A stretch of 64,000 nt of DNA, taken from JAFGRU01 sp016934985. GTDB lineage: Bacteria; Desulfobacterota; Desulfuromonadia; Desulfuromonadales; JAAYDE01. This document shows positions 1 to 9,800 of this stretch, piece after piece. The stretch lies in contig CAXXJQ010000006.1 in NCBI GenBank assembly GCA_963665045.2, forward strand, positions 682,001 to 746,000, given 5' to 3'. A program made the position numbers and the translations under genes. The notes below the pieces were generated by a model. It ran no database searches and had not been told where the DNA came from. It was given only the letters and a program-made list of their open reading frames with translations. Position 1 is the first letter of the stretch, and each line of letters starts with the position of its first letter.

Positions 1-1635
1 CACGGTAAACGGAAATTCATGTTGGGGCAGGGAGGAGAGTACCAGCGTCCCCTGCTGACCGGTGCGGACATCGGCAATGCGGCGCTCATCCACTTTAAGG
101 ATGACACGGTAGGCATCCAGCGGCGTTATCTCGAAAAGCGCCTCCCCTTTTTCCACGGCACTACCGAGACGCTGGCTGAGATCTCCGCTGACAACCAAAC
201 CGGCGAAAGGAGCCACGATCCGGGTTCTCGCCAGCTTGGCGTCCAGAAGATCGAGTTCGGCCTGGGCCTGGTCGAGTTGAGCCTTGACAATCTTGGCCTT
301 GGCCCGGTCATGGCGGGAGACCGCTTCCTGGTATTGGCGTTCAAGTTGCCGGTACTCGCTGCTTTTGGCCAGTTTTTCAAGGCGCAGATCGCGGTCATCC
401 AGAGAGCAGAGCAGGGCGCCCTCATCAACCAGGTCACCGGCGCTGGCCGGCGCCTCATTGATAAAGCCTTCAAATGGCACGACAATGGCGCGGCGCACCG
501 CCCCTTCAAGGGAAGTGTCCGCCCGAAGATGGTAATTGCCCTGGGCGAGACCGAAAAAACCGATGAGGGTAAAAATTACCAGCATGGCCAGTTTGCGGCC
601 GTAATAACGGCTTCCGAACAAACGCTGGAGATGTTCCCTGCCCAAATGCTTGAGGCGTAGACGCAGGGGCCGCTCCTGCATGAATTTACTTTCCAGGGCT
701 GGTCCGGCCAGAGAGGCCACCGCCCGGAAAAACTCCAGATCGCGCTCGTCAAAATTCTGCCCGGCCCCTCGCTCGCAGGTCAGGGCACCATAATAGCGAC
801 CGTTGCCGTAAAGGGGGAAGGTAACGATAGAAGCCATGGCCTGCTGCCGGGACAGGGCTTCATGCTCACGACAGATGAGATCTTCCTCGTCGAGGGGCGG
901 GTAGGCGATTTCACGGCGCTGAAGGATCGCCTCATCCATGACTTTTTCGATATAGCGGGTCAGGTTCATCTTCTGGCCGATGTCAGCACTGTGGGACACG
1001 GCTTCAAGCTTCAAGCGCTTGTCATTGCGAAAACCAAGGCTGACGCGTTCACAGTTGCCAACCGCCGCAAGCTCGGTTGTGAAACTCATGGCCGCCGAGG
1101 AGAAGTCCTCCTCGCCGAGAACCACGGCCAGCAGATCCACGGCCGCTTTCAGACGTGTAAGAACGGCCTGATCCTCGTCTGCCCGACGGCGCCGGATCAG
1201 CAGCTCCAGCCAGGAGACACCCCACTGCAACTGTTCCATCGCCTTGCGCAACGCAAGCTGGTTTTGTGCACCGATCTCCATCGCCACCACGCCGCGCAGC
1301 TTCTCATCCACCAGCAAGGGATAGGCGATGGCATAGGTCCCGGTCTCCGGCAGTTCGACCAAGAGGCCACACTTCTCCTCCAGAACACGCTCGACGACGT
1401 CCGCCAGGCGTTGCGGATCGCTGCCTTTGTCGGGCCATCCGGCCACCGGGGCAAACTGTTGGTCGACGGTTCCGACAACCAGCAGGCTTTGCACCGCTTC
1501 TTTGACAAAACCGCTCTGCACGGCCAGCCAGCTTTTATAATATTCGTGCTCGTTGCAGGCAGAAGTAAATTCTTCCCAGAGTTCGGGTGTGTCGGGGGCT
1601 GCAATTTCCGGTGTGGTGTTTTCAACAATACTCAT
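1..1635 (-). CDS. GAF-domain HlyD-family membrane fusion protein (3' end outside window)
   Basis: An open frame of 545 codons runs from the ATG at 1635 to the left edge without a stop, so the C-terminus is missing. Residues about 155-315 look like a cytoplasmic GAF sensor domain. One membrane segment follows near residues 347-365 (KLAMLVIFTLIGFFGLA). After it come a lipoyl-like half (VPFEGFINEAPASAGDLVDEG), a long coiled-coil hairpin (about 400-470) and the second half (ARTRIVAPFAGLVVSGD), the usual layout of HlyD/EmrA adaptors. Such proteins link an inner-membrane exporter to TolC. It is the last visible gene of the run starting at 3509, 22 bp behind the metallopeptidase gene. The GAF domain is unusual for an adaptor and suggests that export responds to a cytoplasmic signal (inference). 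The inner-membrane exporter itself is not in the window and may lie beyond position 1. The ribosome-binding site is weak, so the start is only fairly certain. Confidence 0.85.
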   Translation of the reverse strand, partial: MSIVENTTPEIAAPDTPELWEEFTSACNEHEYYKSWLAVQSGFVKEAVQSLLVVGTVDQQFAPVAGWPDKGSDPQRLADVVERVLEEKCGLLVELPETGTYAIAYPLLVDEKLRGVVAMEIGAQNQLALRKAMEQLQWGVSWLELLIRRRRADEDQAVLTRLKAAVDLLAVVLGEEDFSSAAMSFTTELAAVGNCERVSLGFRNDKRLKLEAVSHSADIGQKMNLTRYIEKVMDEAILQRREIAYPPLDEEDLICREHEALSRQQAMASIVTFPLYGNGRYYGALTCERGAGQNFDERDLEFFRAVASLAGPALESKFMQERPLRLRLKHLGREHLQRLFGSRYYGRKLAMLVIFTLIGFFGLAQGNYHLRADTSLEGAVRRAIVVPFEGFINEAPASAGDLVDEGALLCSLDDRDLRLEKLAKSSEYRQLERQYQEAVSRHDRAKAKIVKAQLDQAQAELDLLDAKLARTRIVAPFAGLVVSGDLSQRLGSAVEKGEALFEITPLDAYRVILKVDERRIADVRTGQQGTLVLSSLPQHEFPFTV

Positions 1636-1657
1636 AACAAACTCATTTCAATGTTTT

Positions 1658-2188
1658 CTATCGAGAGGCTTTGAACTGTCTTTCGACATACTGGGCGAGG
1701 AGTTCGTGAACTCGCTCCGGCGGCCGTTTCTGAAAAAATTGATGGATCACGGCATGCGCCATCTCATGTGCCAGAACCCTGATATCAACCTTGTCAACAG
1801 CCAGGTAAATGCTGTTCTGCTCCGGCGAAAAAAAAGCGATATATCCTGGATGCCGGTTGTACTGCTTCTGATAAGCCTGCTGAACTTCGGCTTCAGACGG
1901 CAACAGAACAATCGTCAAACCTTCCGGACGGGAATGCATGTCGAGGATTTCCTGAACCCGACCGTAAATCAGGTCGACTTTATTGCTGACGTCGTCCTCG
2001 ATCAAGACCTGCGAGCGCAGTCGGCCGAGAGAGTTTGACAGACCCAGCCGGACCCGGCTGTTGAACTGCTGCAGCAGGGCAGGATCCCGAAACTCCAAGC
2101 GGGCCAGACGTGTTTCCAGTTCCGCAGCAGAACTCTCAACCGGAAGCAGCCCGAACAAAAAAATGATGAAGAACAGCCTAAATCTCAA
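1658..2188 (-). CDS. small secreted HExxH metallopeptidase-like protein
   Basis: The 176-residue protein starts with a signal peptide (MRFRLFFIIFLFGLLPVESSAA) and carries a zinc-metallopeptidase motif HEMAH in the context VLAHEMAHAVIHQFF near residue 140. A Glu further along (ERVHELLAQY) could be the third zinc ligand of a gluzincin, but I cannot assign a MEROPS family. It should act in the periplasm. It lies between the HAMP-like gene (1 bp away) and the GAF-HlyD gene (22 bp), so it is part of the export operon. Processing of the secreted giant protein or of an operon partner is a reasonable guess, not shown by the sequence. The family is short and compact, with little besides the catalytic helix. 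Confidence 0.75.
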   Translation of the reverse strand: MRFRLFFIIFLFGLLPVESSAAELETRLARLEFRDPALLQQFNSRVRLGLSNSLGRLRSQVLIEDDVSNKVDLIYGRVQEILDMHSRPEGLTIVLLPSEAEVQQAYQKQYNRHPGYIAFFSPEQNSIYLAVDKVDIRVLAHEMAHAVIHQFFQKRPPERVHELLAQYVERQFKASR

Positions 2189-2189
2189 A

Positions 2190-2750
2190 TTACCCCTTAG
2201 GCTTCAGATTATATCTGTTTATTATTTCGCTGATTTCCCGCTGATCATCTTTCGCGGCGTCAACCTGCTGCTTTTGCAGTTTATCTGCCAGAGACGCAGA
2301 TAATTCCTGCAAGCGATGGAGATCCGCAGAATACAGTTTTGAAAACTCATTGATTTCGGCAACCAGGCTCTGACCGATATCTTTGGCCCGCAATTGAATA
2401 TGCTGGTTCAGATCCCTGTTGTTCAGCCCTTTGAAAACCGCTTCAAAGCGATACAGGGGACCGGCGAAGGCATGACTGACAAACAGCATCAGCACCGATA
2501 CAACCCCGCCGCCCATAAGGATAAACAACCAATTGGCCTGAAATAATTCCTTGATCAACACTGAAGGGGTATTGCCGACTCGAAACTGCTGTTTGGCATA
2601 AGCGATGGTCAGATGATCAGTAGAAAGCAGGCAGAAAATCAACGTAAAAAGAGCGACACCGAAAACACTCATCAAGAAAATCATTAAGATCATCTTGCCT
2701 TGCAGTTCCTGGTTGATGAAATAGTTTCTTCGTTTATAACCGCGAGTCAT
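2190..2750 (-). CDS. two-TM protein with HAMP-like region, no output domain
   Basis: This 186-residue protein has two membrane helices (about residues 20-43 and 73-96) separated by a short periplasmic loop of about 30 residues. A HAMP-like linker follows (FAGPLYRFEAVFKGLNNRDL) and then a coiled coil to the C-terminus. The FAGPLYR sequence after TM2 is typical of signalling proteins, as in chemoreceptors and sensor kinases, but no kinase, GGDEF or MCP output domain follows. It lies 12 bp downstream of the PpiC-like gene and 1 bp before the metallopeptidase gene, so the genes are cotranscribed. It may be a stand-alone HAMP adaptor that passes a membrane signal to the GAF-HlyD protein or to the protease (inference). 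No catalytic function is seen. Confidence 0.7.
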   Translation of the reverse strand: MTRGYKRRNYFINQELQGKMILMIFLMSVFGVALFTLIFCLLSTDHLTIAYAKQQFRVGNTPSVLIKELFQANWLFILMGGGVVSVLMLFVSHAFAGPLYRFEAVFKGLNNRDLNQHIQLRAKDIGQSLVAEINEFSKLYSADLHRLQELSASLADKLQKQQVDAAKDDQREISEIINRYNLKPKG

Positions 2751-2762
2751 CGGATATCCCCC

Positions 2763-3509
2763 TTACCTCAAGCTTTGCTGCGGAAAGCTAACCACCGCCT
2801 GCTGTCGAGTTGCATCAACCCATTCCCCCACTTTTTTCTGCTGCAGCATATATTTCAGCTTTCCACGCAAAGACTCGTCAGTTTCCGCTATGGCTTCCGA
2901 TTGTTCGAGCTGATCGATTTTTTCAATCCGCAGCCGCACAAATTCAGCCCCGTCAGCAAAGGGAACTGAAAGTTGTTCCACCGGTAATGCCAGCAAGCGC
3001 AATTGAATTGATTCCGGGAAAAACGCGTAATCCTTTGTCATCGTTTGTATGGTTCCACCTTTCCCGCTCTCAGCCTGCTGCAGGGTCTCATAGCGGATCA
3101 GGGTCAACTGGTAGCGCGACTGTCGAGCTTTTCGGAAACGGGAAAGTCCGGCGTCAGAAATGTCGACCTGCACCTCCCGTTGTTTCCGATCAAGCAGGGT
3201 TTTCACCAGAGACTGCTCGAAAAAGTCCCGAACCAAACGTTTAAACTGCTCTTCATCGGCAATACCGTCAGATATTGCCTGCTGCACCAGGACTTCACGC
3301 AATGCCAGATCGTCAAGAAACTCTTTTTCATCACGGTAGTAATACGGTTTTTCCTGCCACCTCTGCTGCAACTCGGCAAAAGAGATCGACCGGTCATTGA
3401 CGACCAAAGCGTTTTTATCCGGTGTTTCCCCTGAATCATTGGAGCTGACCGCCAGCATCACACAGGTCAACAGCAAGACAATTCCGAGGATACTATAAAT
3501 GTATTTCAT
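2763..3509 (-). CDS. SurA/PpiC-like periplasmic chaperone
   Basis: The 248-residue protein has an N-terminal hydrophobic anchor or signal (MKYIYSILGIVLLLTCVML) followed by a SurA_N-like segment (ALVVNDRSISFAELQQRW, then FLDDLALREVLVQQA). Proteins of this family hold unfolded outer-membrane and secreted proteins, and some have a parvulin prolyl-isomerase domain. Here the C-terminal part (residues 130-230) has only a weak parvulin-like pattern (LRLLALPVEQLSVPF), so isomerase activity is uncertain. It is the first gene after the terminator that follows the giant secreted-protein gene and heads the four-gene run to the left edge. A role in keeping the giant protein or the channel competent for export is likely from context. 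Confidence 0.75.
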   Translation of the reverse strand: MKYIYSILGIVLLLTCVMLAVSSNDSGETPDKNALVVNDRSISFAELQQRWQEKPYYYRDEKEFLDDLALREVLVQQAISDGIADEEQFKRLVRDFFEQSLVKTLLDRKQREVQVDISDAGLSRFRKARQSRYQLTLIRYETLQQAESGKGGTIQTMTKDYAFFPESIQLRLLALPVEQLSVPFADGAEFVRLRIEKIDQLEQSEAIAETDESLRGKLKYMLQQKKVGEWVDATRQQAVVSFPQQSLR

Positions 3510-3576
3510 TACCCCTCTCTTCCGATCAACATGAAGATACTAACCCAGAAAAACATTTTAGTGTATCCGTCAGTTA

Positions 3577-3614
3577 CAAAAAAGCCCGGCACTTTATTTT
3601 TAGCAGCACCGGGC
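3577..3614 (-). terminator. terminator after the giant secreted-protein gene
   Basis: On the minus strand a GC-rich stem (GCCCGG pairing with CCGGGC, 3584-3589 with 3609-3614) with an AT-rich loop is followed by a run of six T. It lies 190 bp past the stop of the giant gene and 70 bp before the PpiC-like start, and separates the tolC-giant unit from the chaperone-HlyD unit. The rest of 3510-3805 shows no gene. Confidence 0.65.
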
Positions 3615-3805
3615 CGTTCCTTTGTTAAACCTGGCTCCGTGAGTTATGACCGGGAAATAGCGCAACTCATTGACCTGACAAGACATTTCAAAAATCACCG
3701 GCAAACCTGGGGACCTGCCTAAGATTTTTGAAATACTTATTCAGGCTGGGCGCAAACACTCTTTTTCCGCCCTCAACCCGCGGATTCAAATTAAAGAGTA
3801 GAGGA

Positions 3806-6800
3806 TCAGACTCTTTTCTGATGTTTGATATGCGTTTTTTTTGTCGGGAAATCAGCGGCCAAAGAGCGTTCAGCAGCTTCGGACAAGTCCTCTCCCCAGC
3901 CGGGCTTTCTCAAACGACCATTCTCCCAACGCCAGGATTTTGCTCTGGTATGCATCTTTGAAAAATCAAGCGGGCTGCCTGAGGACGACTTCTGGCGGCG
4001 CGAGGCACCAAGACCCCAGCCGGCAAAACCTGCCACCGCAGCTTTCAATAGTTGGCCGGTTTCTTCCGGTTGGAACTCTAAAGATTCGAACTGCCCGGCA
4101 CTTTCCCCCTCTTCCGGACTCACGTCAAGCGATTCACCTTTCTCACCGTCGGGCTCTCCTTGCGCCTTATCTTCAGGCGCTTCAGTCTCCAAAGGCTGCG
4201 GTTCAACCAACGGCTCATCCTGAACGTCCCGAGCAGGCAGTTCTTCGGCCTCTTTCTCGGGATGATAGCCGTAACCCAGGTCTTTGGCGGCAATCGAAAA
4301 ATCGGCACCATGATGGGTCAGTCTTTTCTCGAGAACCGGCTCAGGCCTTTTTGCCTCATTGAACTCCCGCAACTGGGTCAGTTGCCTGACGTTACCCAAC
4401 TGGGCCAAAGAAATATTTAAGGCGAGCGAACTATACAGTCCAAATTGGCGATTGGCAATCAGGTCAAGTTTTCCCTGACCAAGCCGTACCACCGTTTCAA
4501 CTCTGCCTCCTTCAATCGTCAAACGGCCATATTCACCGATCATCAGATCTTCACTGAAATTGCCGACAAAGGTATCGTGGCCGTGCCCGCCGAACATAGC
4601 ATCATTTCCGGCACCACCATCCAACCAGTCATCACCCCCGATAAAGCGATCCCTGTCGAGTGTTTCGACTGTGTGCAGAGCACCGGCAATATATGTCCCC
4701 CGACCAGCATCGCCGACAAGGTAATCATTCCCGCTGTCTCCATAAAGCCGATCGACTTCAGCTCCTCCGATGAGCAGATCGCTGCCTGTCCCACCGTACA
4801 GTTCATCGGAACCACCAATATTCGGATCACCACTGGAGACTTCGACCAACTGGCCGGCACCAAAAGTCGCGACCCCATTATCGCCGATCAGGATATCATC
4901 CCCGGCATCTCCATGGACTTCATCGTCACCAGCTCCACCGATAAGCAGATCGTTACCGCCGCTGCCATGCAATTCCTCGCTCCAGCCGGTATCAACCAGG
5001 CGCGAAACCGCGATTGAATTATAAAAAGCACCATCAGTCTGCGCAAAAGGAACGCTTTGCAGATCTGTCCCAGGAATCACGGCATCTCTCACAATCCCGC
5101 GCTGACCAAGCCCGAAGCGGGTTATAACTTCACCGGCATCGTTCAGATAATCGATGCGGCCGAAATCGGCAAAGACAATGTCGTTGCCGTCCCCGCTCTG
5201 AATACGGTCCGTACCGTCATCGCCGAAGATGATCAGATCAGCTGTAGTATTTTCAGCGGTCACCCGGTCGTCGCCCTGCTCGAGATGAAGGGCAAGCAAC
5301 CCGCTTTCACCGGCTAGCGCACCGTTGAAATGAACCCAATCATCACCGGCACCGGTATTGACAACGGTTACCGTCTGGAAGCCCTCGCGGTTTTGGATGC
5401 CGGTTACTTCCAGTTCATCGATTCCGGAACCGAGGTTGATGGTCAGATTTTCCAGGTTCACGTAACTGATGCCGCCGGCAAAGGTCGTTTCGCCAATCTG
5501 CAGATCAGGCCCCATTCCCAATCCGGAGAGGTTATCCGCACTTAAAACACCACTCCTGGCACCAAAATTATCTGCCGGCGAGTCCTGATTGTAGACTGTC
5601 GCAACATCAACCTGTTGAGACTCATCGGTCTGCGGCAGTTCACGTTCAAAGAAATAGCGGCTGCTGGCATCAGGCGTAATTTCCCAGGCTTCGGCTGTAA
5701 CAAAGCGATAGTTCTCCTGATCAGCATCGAGGGTTTGGTCCAGCAGGTAGCGAACCTGGCCGGCGCCTGTTCCGCTCGAGATAACCACTTTGACCAGCGA
5801 CAGATCCTTGAAATAGGTGTCTCCCAGCTTGTCGACATTCTCTGCTGCAGCAACCAGCGTGTCTGCCGTTGCCGCTACCACATCACCGACATCGTTGTTC
5901 TCGCCGGGCAGCATGAAAGGATCCCCACCCAGACCGGCGCCGGAGCCCTCGCCGCCGGCCCCGTCGATAAACAACGGTCCCTGGATTCCGGCAATCGTGT
6001 TGGAAATTGGCGCAAAGACCTTGGTATCGCCGCCGTCGATGACGGCATCATCAAGCGCCGTCACCCCTACCGTCTGTGGTATGTACCAGTTATCCGGAGT
6101 GAAAACCAGCTGTTGCGGCTCAACTGTAACCTGCTCGGCAAACCGGTCAACTGTCATATACTTGCCGGTTGTCGGATCAAAAATCTGTGCAGAAGTTTTT
6201 GTCTCTTCCGGGGTGACGGTAACGGTTACATCGGAATCGGGCCGTGCGGTTAAAACCAGCTCGTAGCTGTCGACAAAAGGTGCATCAATCTTATCCAGAT
6301 TGTTTTCGATGACATTGGTTGACCCACCGGTCTGTACAATCATCACGCCCGGCACGTCACTGTCCCCGATGTCGACCCGCACCACCGGCCCGTCGACCGC
6401 AGCCTCCCCACCAACCTGCATACTATGATAGATGTATGAGGTGTGCATCCCTTCCAGAAGCCCGTCCGCACCAGCCGCAACCAGCACCTCTTGGGGAACA
6501 TCATAATCGGCAGCCGAAAAGACCAACTCCGTCCGATCGAATGAAAGTTGCCCCGTCGGGTCGTTCAGGGTTACGGTAACCGTTTCACCGCCTTGAGGCG
6601 GGGCGGTCAATTGGACCAGATAACTGTCAACCAGCGGGAACGAGTCCCCGAAAGCGCCCCCTTCTACGACCTGGGTCGCTCCGCCTGTCTCGCTGATCAG
6701 CAGCTCCAGATAGTCGTTGTCAACAATTTCAACCGTCACAGTCGGGATGGCAAGTCGATCGTAGCCGCTATCGTCGCTGACCACCTTATGGTTGATGACT

Positions 6801-9800
6801 GCGTAATGCAGCCCTTCTACGGCGCTGTCATCAAACGCCTGAATAAAAACAGTTTGCTGCTGATCCCAGTTATCAGCGGTAAAGGTCAAGCTGCTTATGG
6901 CATCACCGTTGTTATCAACCAGATGATAATACTGAATGTCGTCGGCTGTCTCATTTGGCGTCGGCTGCTGTTGAATGAGGCTGATGATGACGTCCTCTTC
7001 CGGCTCTTTGGTCAAAACGATGCCGTACTGTCCCAAAACACCATCTTCCCAGGTACGAACCAGATCGAGGGCTGAAACTACTATTCCGGCTTCATCATCG
7101 TCGGCAACATTCGCTGAAATGCCGTCGATGATCATTCCGTCAAAGCGGCTGTCATCACTGCTGGAACTGTGCGTCACGATGCCGCTGTGCCCCAACAGAT
7201 CGCGACTGGTCACCGGGGGAGAATCCCCACCGATGCTGAAGGTATCCGAGCCCTCGCCAGCCAAAATCTCGGTAATGTGCCCATCATCGGTACTGCGGAT
7301 ATAAATCCGGTCATTCCCTTCGGCCGCATCCAGGGTGACCTTTTCGACATTGATAAAGTTGATGTTCAGGCCGCCACCGTAGATGCCATCGTCAGTCACC
7401 ACAAAGTCATCGCCAAACTCGGTTCCAATCACCTTGACAGTATCGAAGCCGTCACCACCGTCGATATCGACCGGCGCGTTGATGGCGTACTCAATGCGAT
7501 CGGCGCCCTCCTGTCCGGAAATGACGGTCCTGTCCCGCCCGGGATCATCGACCGAACCTTCAAGAGCGAAAGCCTTGACGATAAACTCGTCGTCACCGGT
7601 TCCTCCTTTAAGAGTCAAGACGGCAAGATTTCGGAAAACAACGAATTTATCATTGCCGGCCTCTCCATTGACAAGCATCGACTCGCTGACACCGTTTGAA
7701 ACAAAACCTCGAGTCGTCTGTACAGTTGTAAACAGATCGTACTGATCGACTCCGGTTTCAGCATCCCGTGGCGAGTTGTAGAGCTGGCCTATCTGGAACA
7801 GATCGCCACCATTGCCGCCGTTGATCTGCACGACCGCGGTAGTATCATCAACGGCAAATTGATCGTCACCTTCCAGACCGTTGACAATAACATTTTCAAT
7901 AAAATAGTAGTTGGCCCGTTCGACATTATCATCGCCGTTGAGTTTGGCGACAAAGGCGCGCGTCGGCAGAGTTGCCGGAAGAGCCAGGGTGAGGGAAATG
8001 TCCACGGGTAGTGAGGAGATGCCCACAAGCCCTGCATTCAGAGCCACCAGAGACTGATCTTCGACATAGCTGGCCCGCAACAGGAATTGATCAGGCTCGT
8101 CACTGCCGTTAACGGTTAAAATATCATTATCTGTGACGGCCCCGGTGTCGTACACATGAGTGGTCGAGAAGATGATTCCACCGGTGTAGGTTATTTCATA
8201 CGCATCGCCACCGCCTTCTCCGTTGAGCAGATCATTTCCCTGACCTCCACGAATGATGTCAGCGCCACCACCAGCGAAGACAATATCCTGACCGCGGCCA
8301 CCATCAATGGTATCGGAACCGACGCCGCCGATGACAACATCATCACCTTCTTCTCCAAATATTGTGGCGCCTCCGGCAGAGTTATTAACAGCATCCAGTT
8401 GATCCCGATCCGCCAGCACCAGGTCATTGCCATCACCGGCATAAACCGTGTCACTGCCACTGGCGGCCAGAATGGTGTCATCACCACTTTCCCCGTACAG
8501 AGTGTCGTTGTTCCCTCCGCCTGAGATGATGTCATCACCCTTGCCACCGTAGATCAGATCATTACCAGCATCACCATTCAGCTGATCGGCTGCGAAGACC
8601 AGCCCGCGGTTGGTATCGGAAATTTCAACAATGTTGCCGGCTACAAGATTTGGCGAAGCAAAGCCGATCCGCCCACCGTCACCGATAATCACATCGTTAT
8701 TGTCGCCGCCGCTGACTGTATCTGCGCCACCGCCACCGATGATAATATCTTCCCCGCCGCCACCGATCAGGTTGTCATTCCCATCAATCAGGCTGGCGCG
8801 AACACGAATATAGTCGTCACCGATTCTGGCACCATCACCAATCAGGACATCGTTGCCAGTACCACCATTGATGGTGTCATCGCCGGCATCACCGAACAGC
8901 GTATCATTATTGCTGCCGCCAGAGAGATTATCGTTGCCATCGCCACCGCGAATCAACGCCACTCCGGAACCGGCAATCAGCCTATCGTTACCTGCGCCAC
9001 CATAGCCTTCAAATGCGACACCGGCATCAAGGACACCGGAAAGATTGACGATGTCATCGCCCTCGCCGGCCGCGGCGAGGATCTTGTTGAAGTTGCCGGT
9101 ATAAGTTTGACTGTAGCCGAAGGCCGATACAGTCAAGCTGTTCCTGTCTCCGGCCACCGTAAAGTTCTCATCCCCGTCAACGATATTGCCGTAAAGACGC
9201 TGTTCGGCAAAATCGCCCATATTCAGCTGCAGAACGCCGTCCGCCAATTCCGTAGCCAGCTGAGGTGGGCGGGCAAAGGGTATTTCAAAATCGACCAGCG
9301 TAATCGGCGGGGTGATGTTCCATTCGTCGTAGAAGGAGAAGAAGAACAGATCGATATCGAGAAATGCAAACAGACGAGCGTAGACTTCACCCGAGACATC
9401 AAATACAGATAAAGGAGCCAAAGCAGCGTTGCCGAAACGCAATTGAGAATCGATGGTGGTCAAAATCTCGTTGATGCGGATCTTGCCGTCCTGGTTCGGA
9501 TCAAACAGATCAAAATAGATACTGGCAAAAATACCTCCGGCGGCACCGGCCCTGGCTATGCCGAGATTCAACTCAGCCGATGCCGACAAACCGCCGGTCA
9601 ACGTCACCTCGGGAACATCGCTGCCACTGTCATCCAGATCGCTGATGAAGAAACCTTCGAAAATCAGTTCCGGATTGCGGAAGCCGCTGTCGGCGAACTG
9701 CATGATCCCGAATGTATCGTAACCGATTTCATGAAAATCGATAATGGCACCAAAACTGCCGGTGATCGAGGCACCGAGCGGACCGAAAATCGGGAAATAC

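Noticed and set aside
126..1674. Open frames on both strands over the left edge
   Set aside because: The real gene is the partial GAF-HlyD frame from 1635 to the edge, which shows domain motifs; the others are out of frame or antisense.
8200..9000. Dense short repeats that look like a tandem or CRISPR-like array
   Set aside because: They encode RTX nonapeptides in the giant protein; period 27 bp and no spacers.
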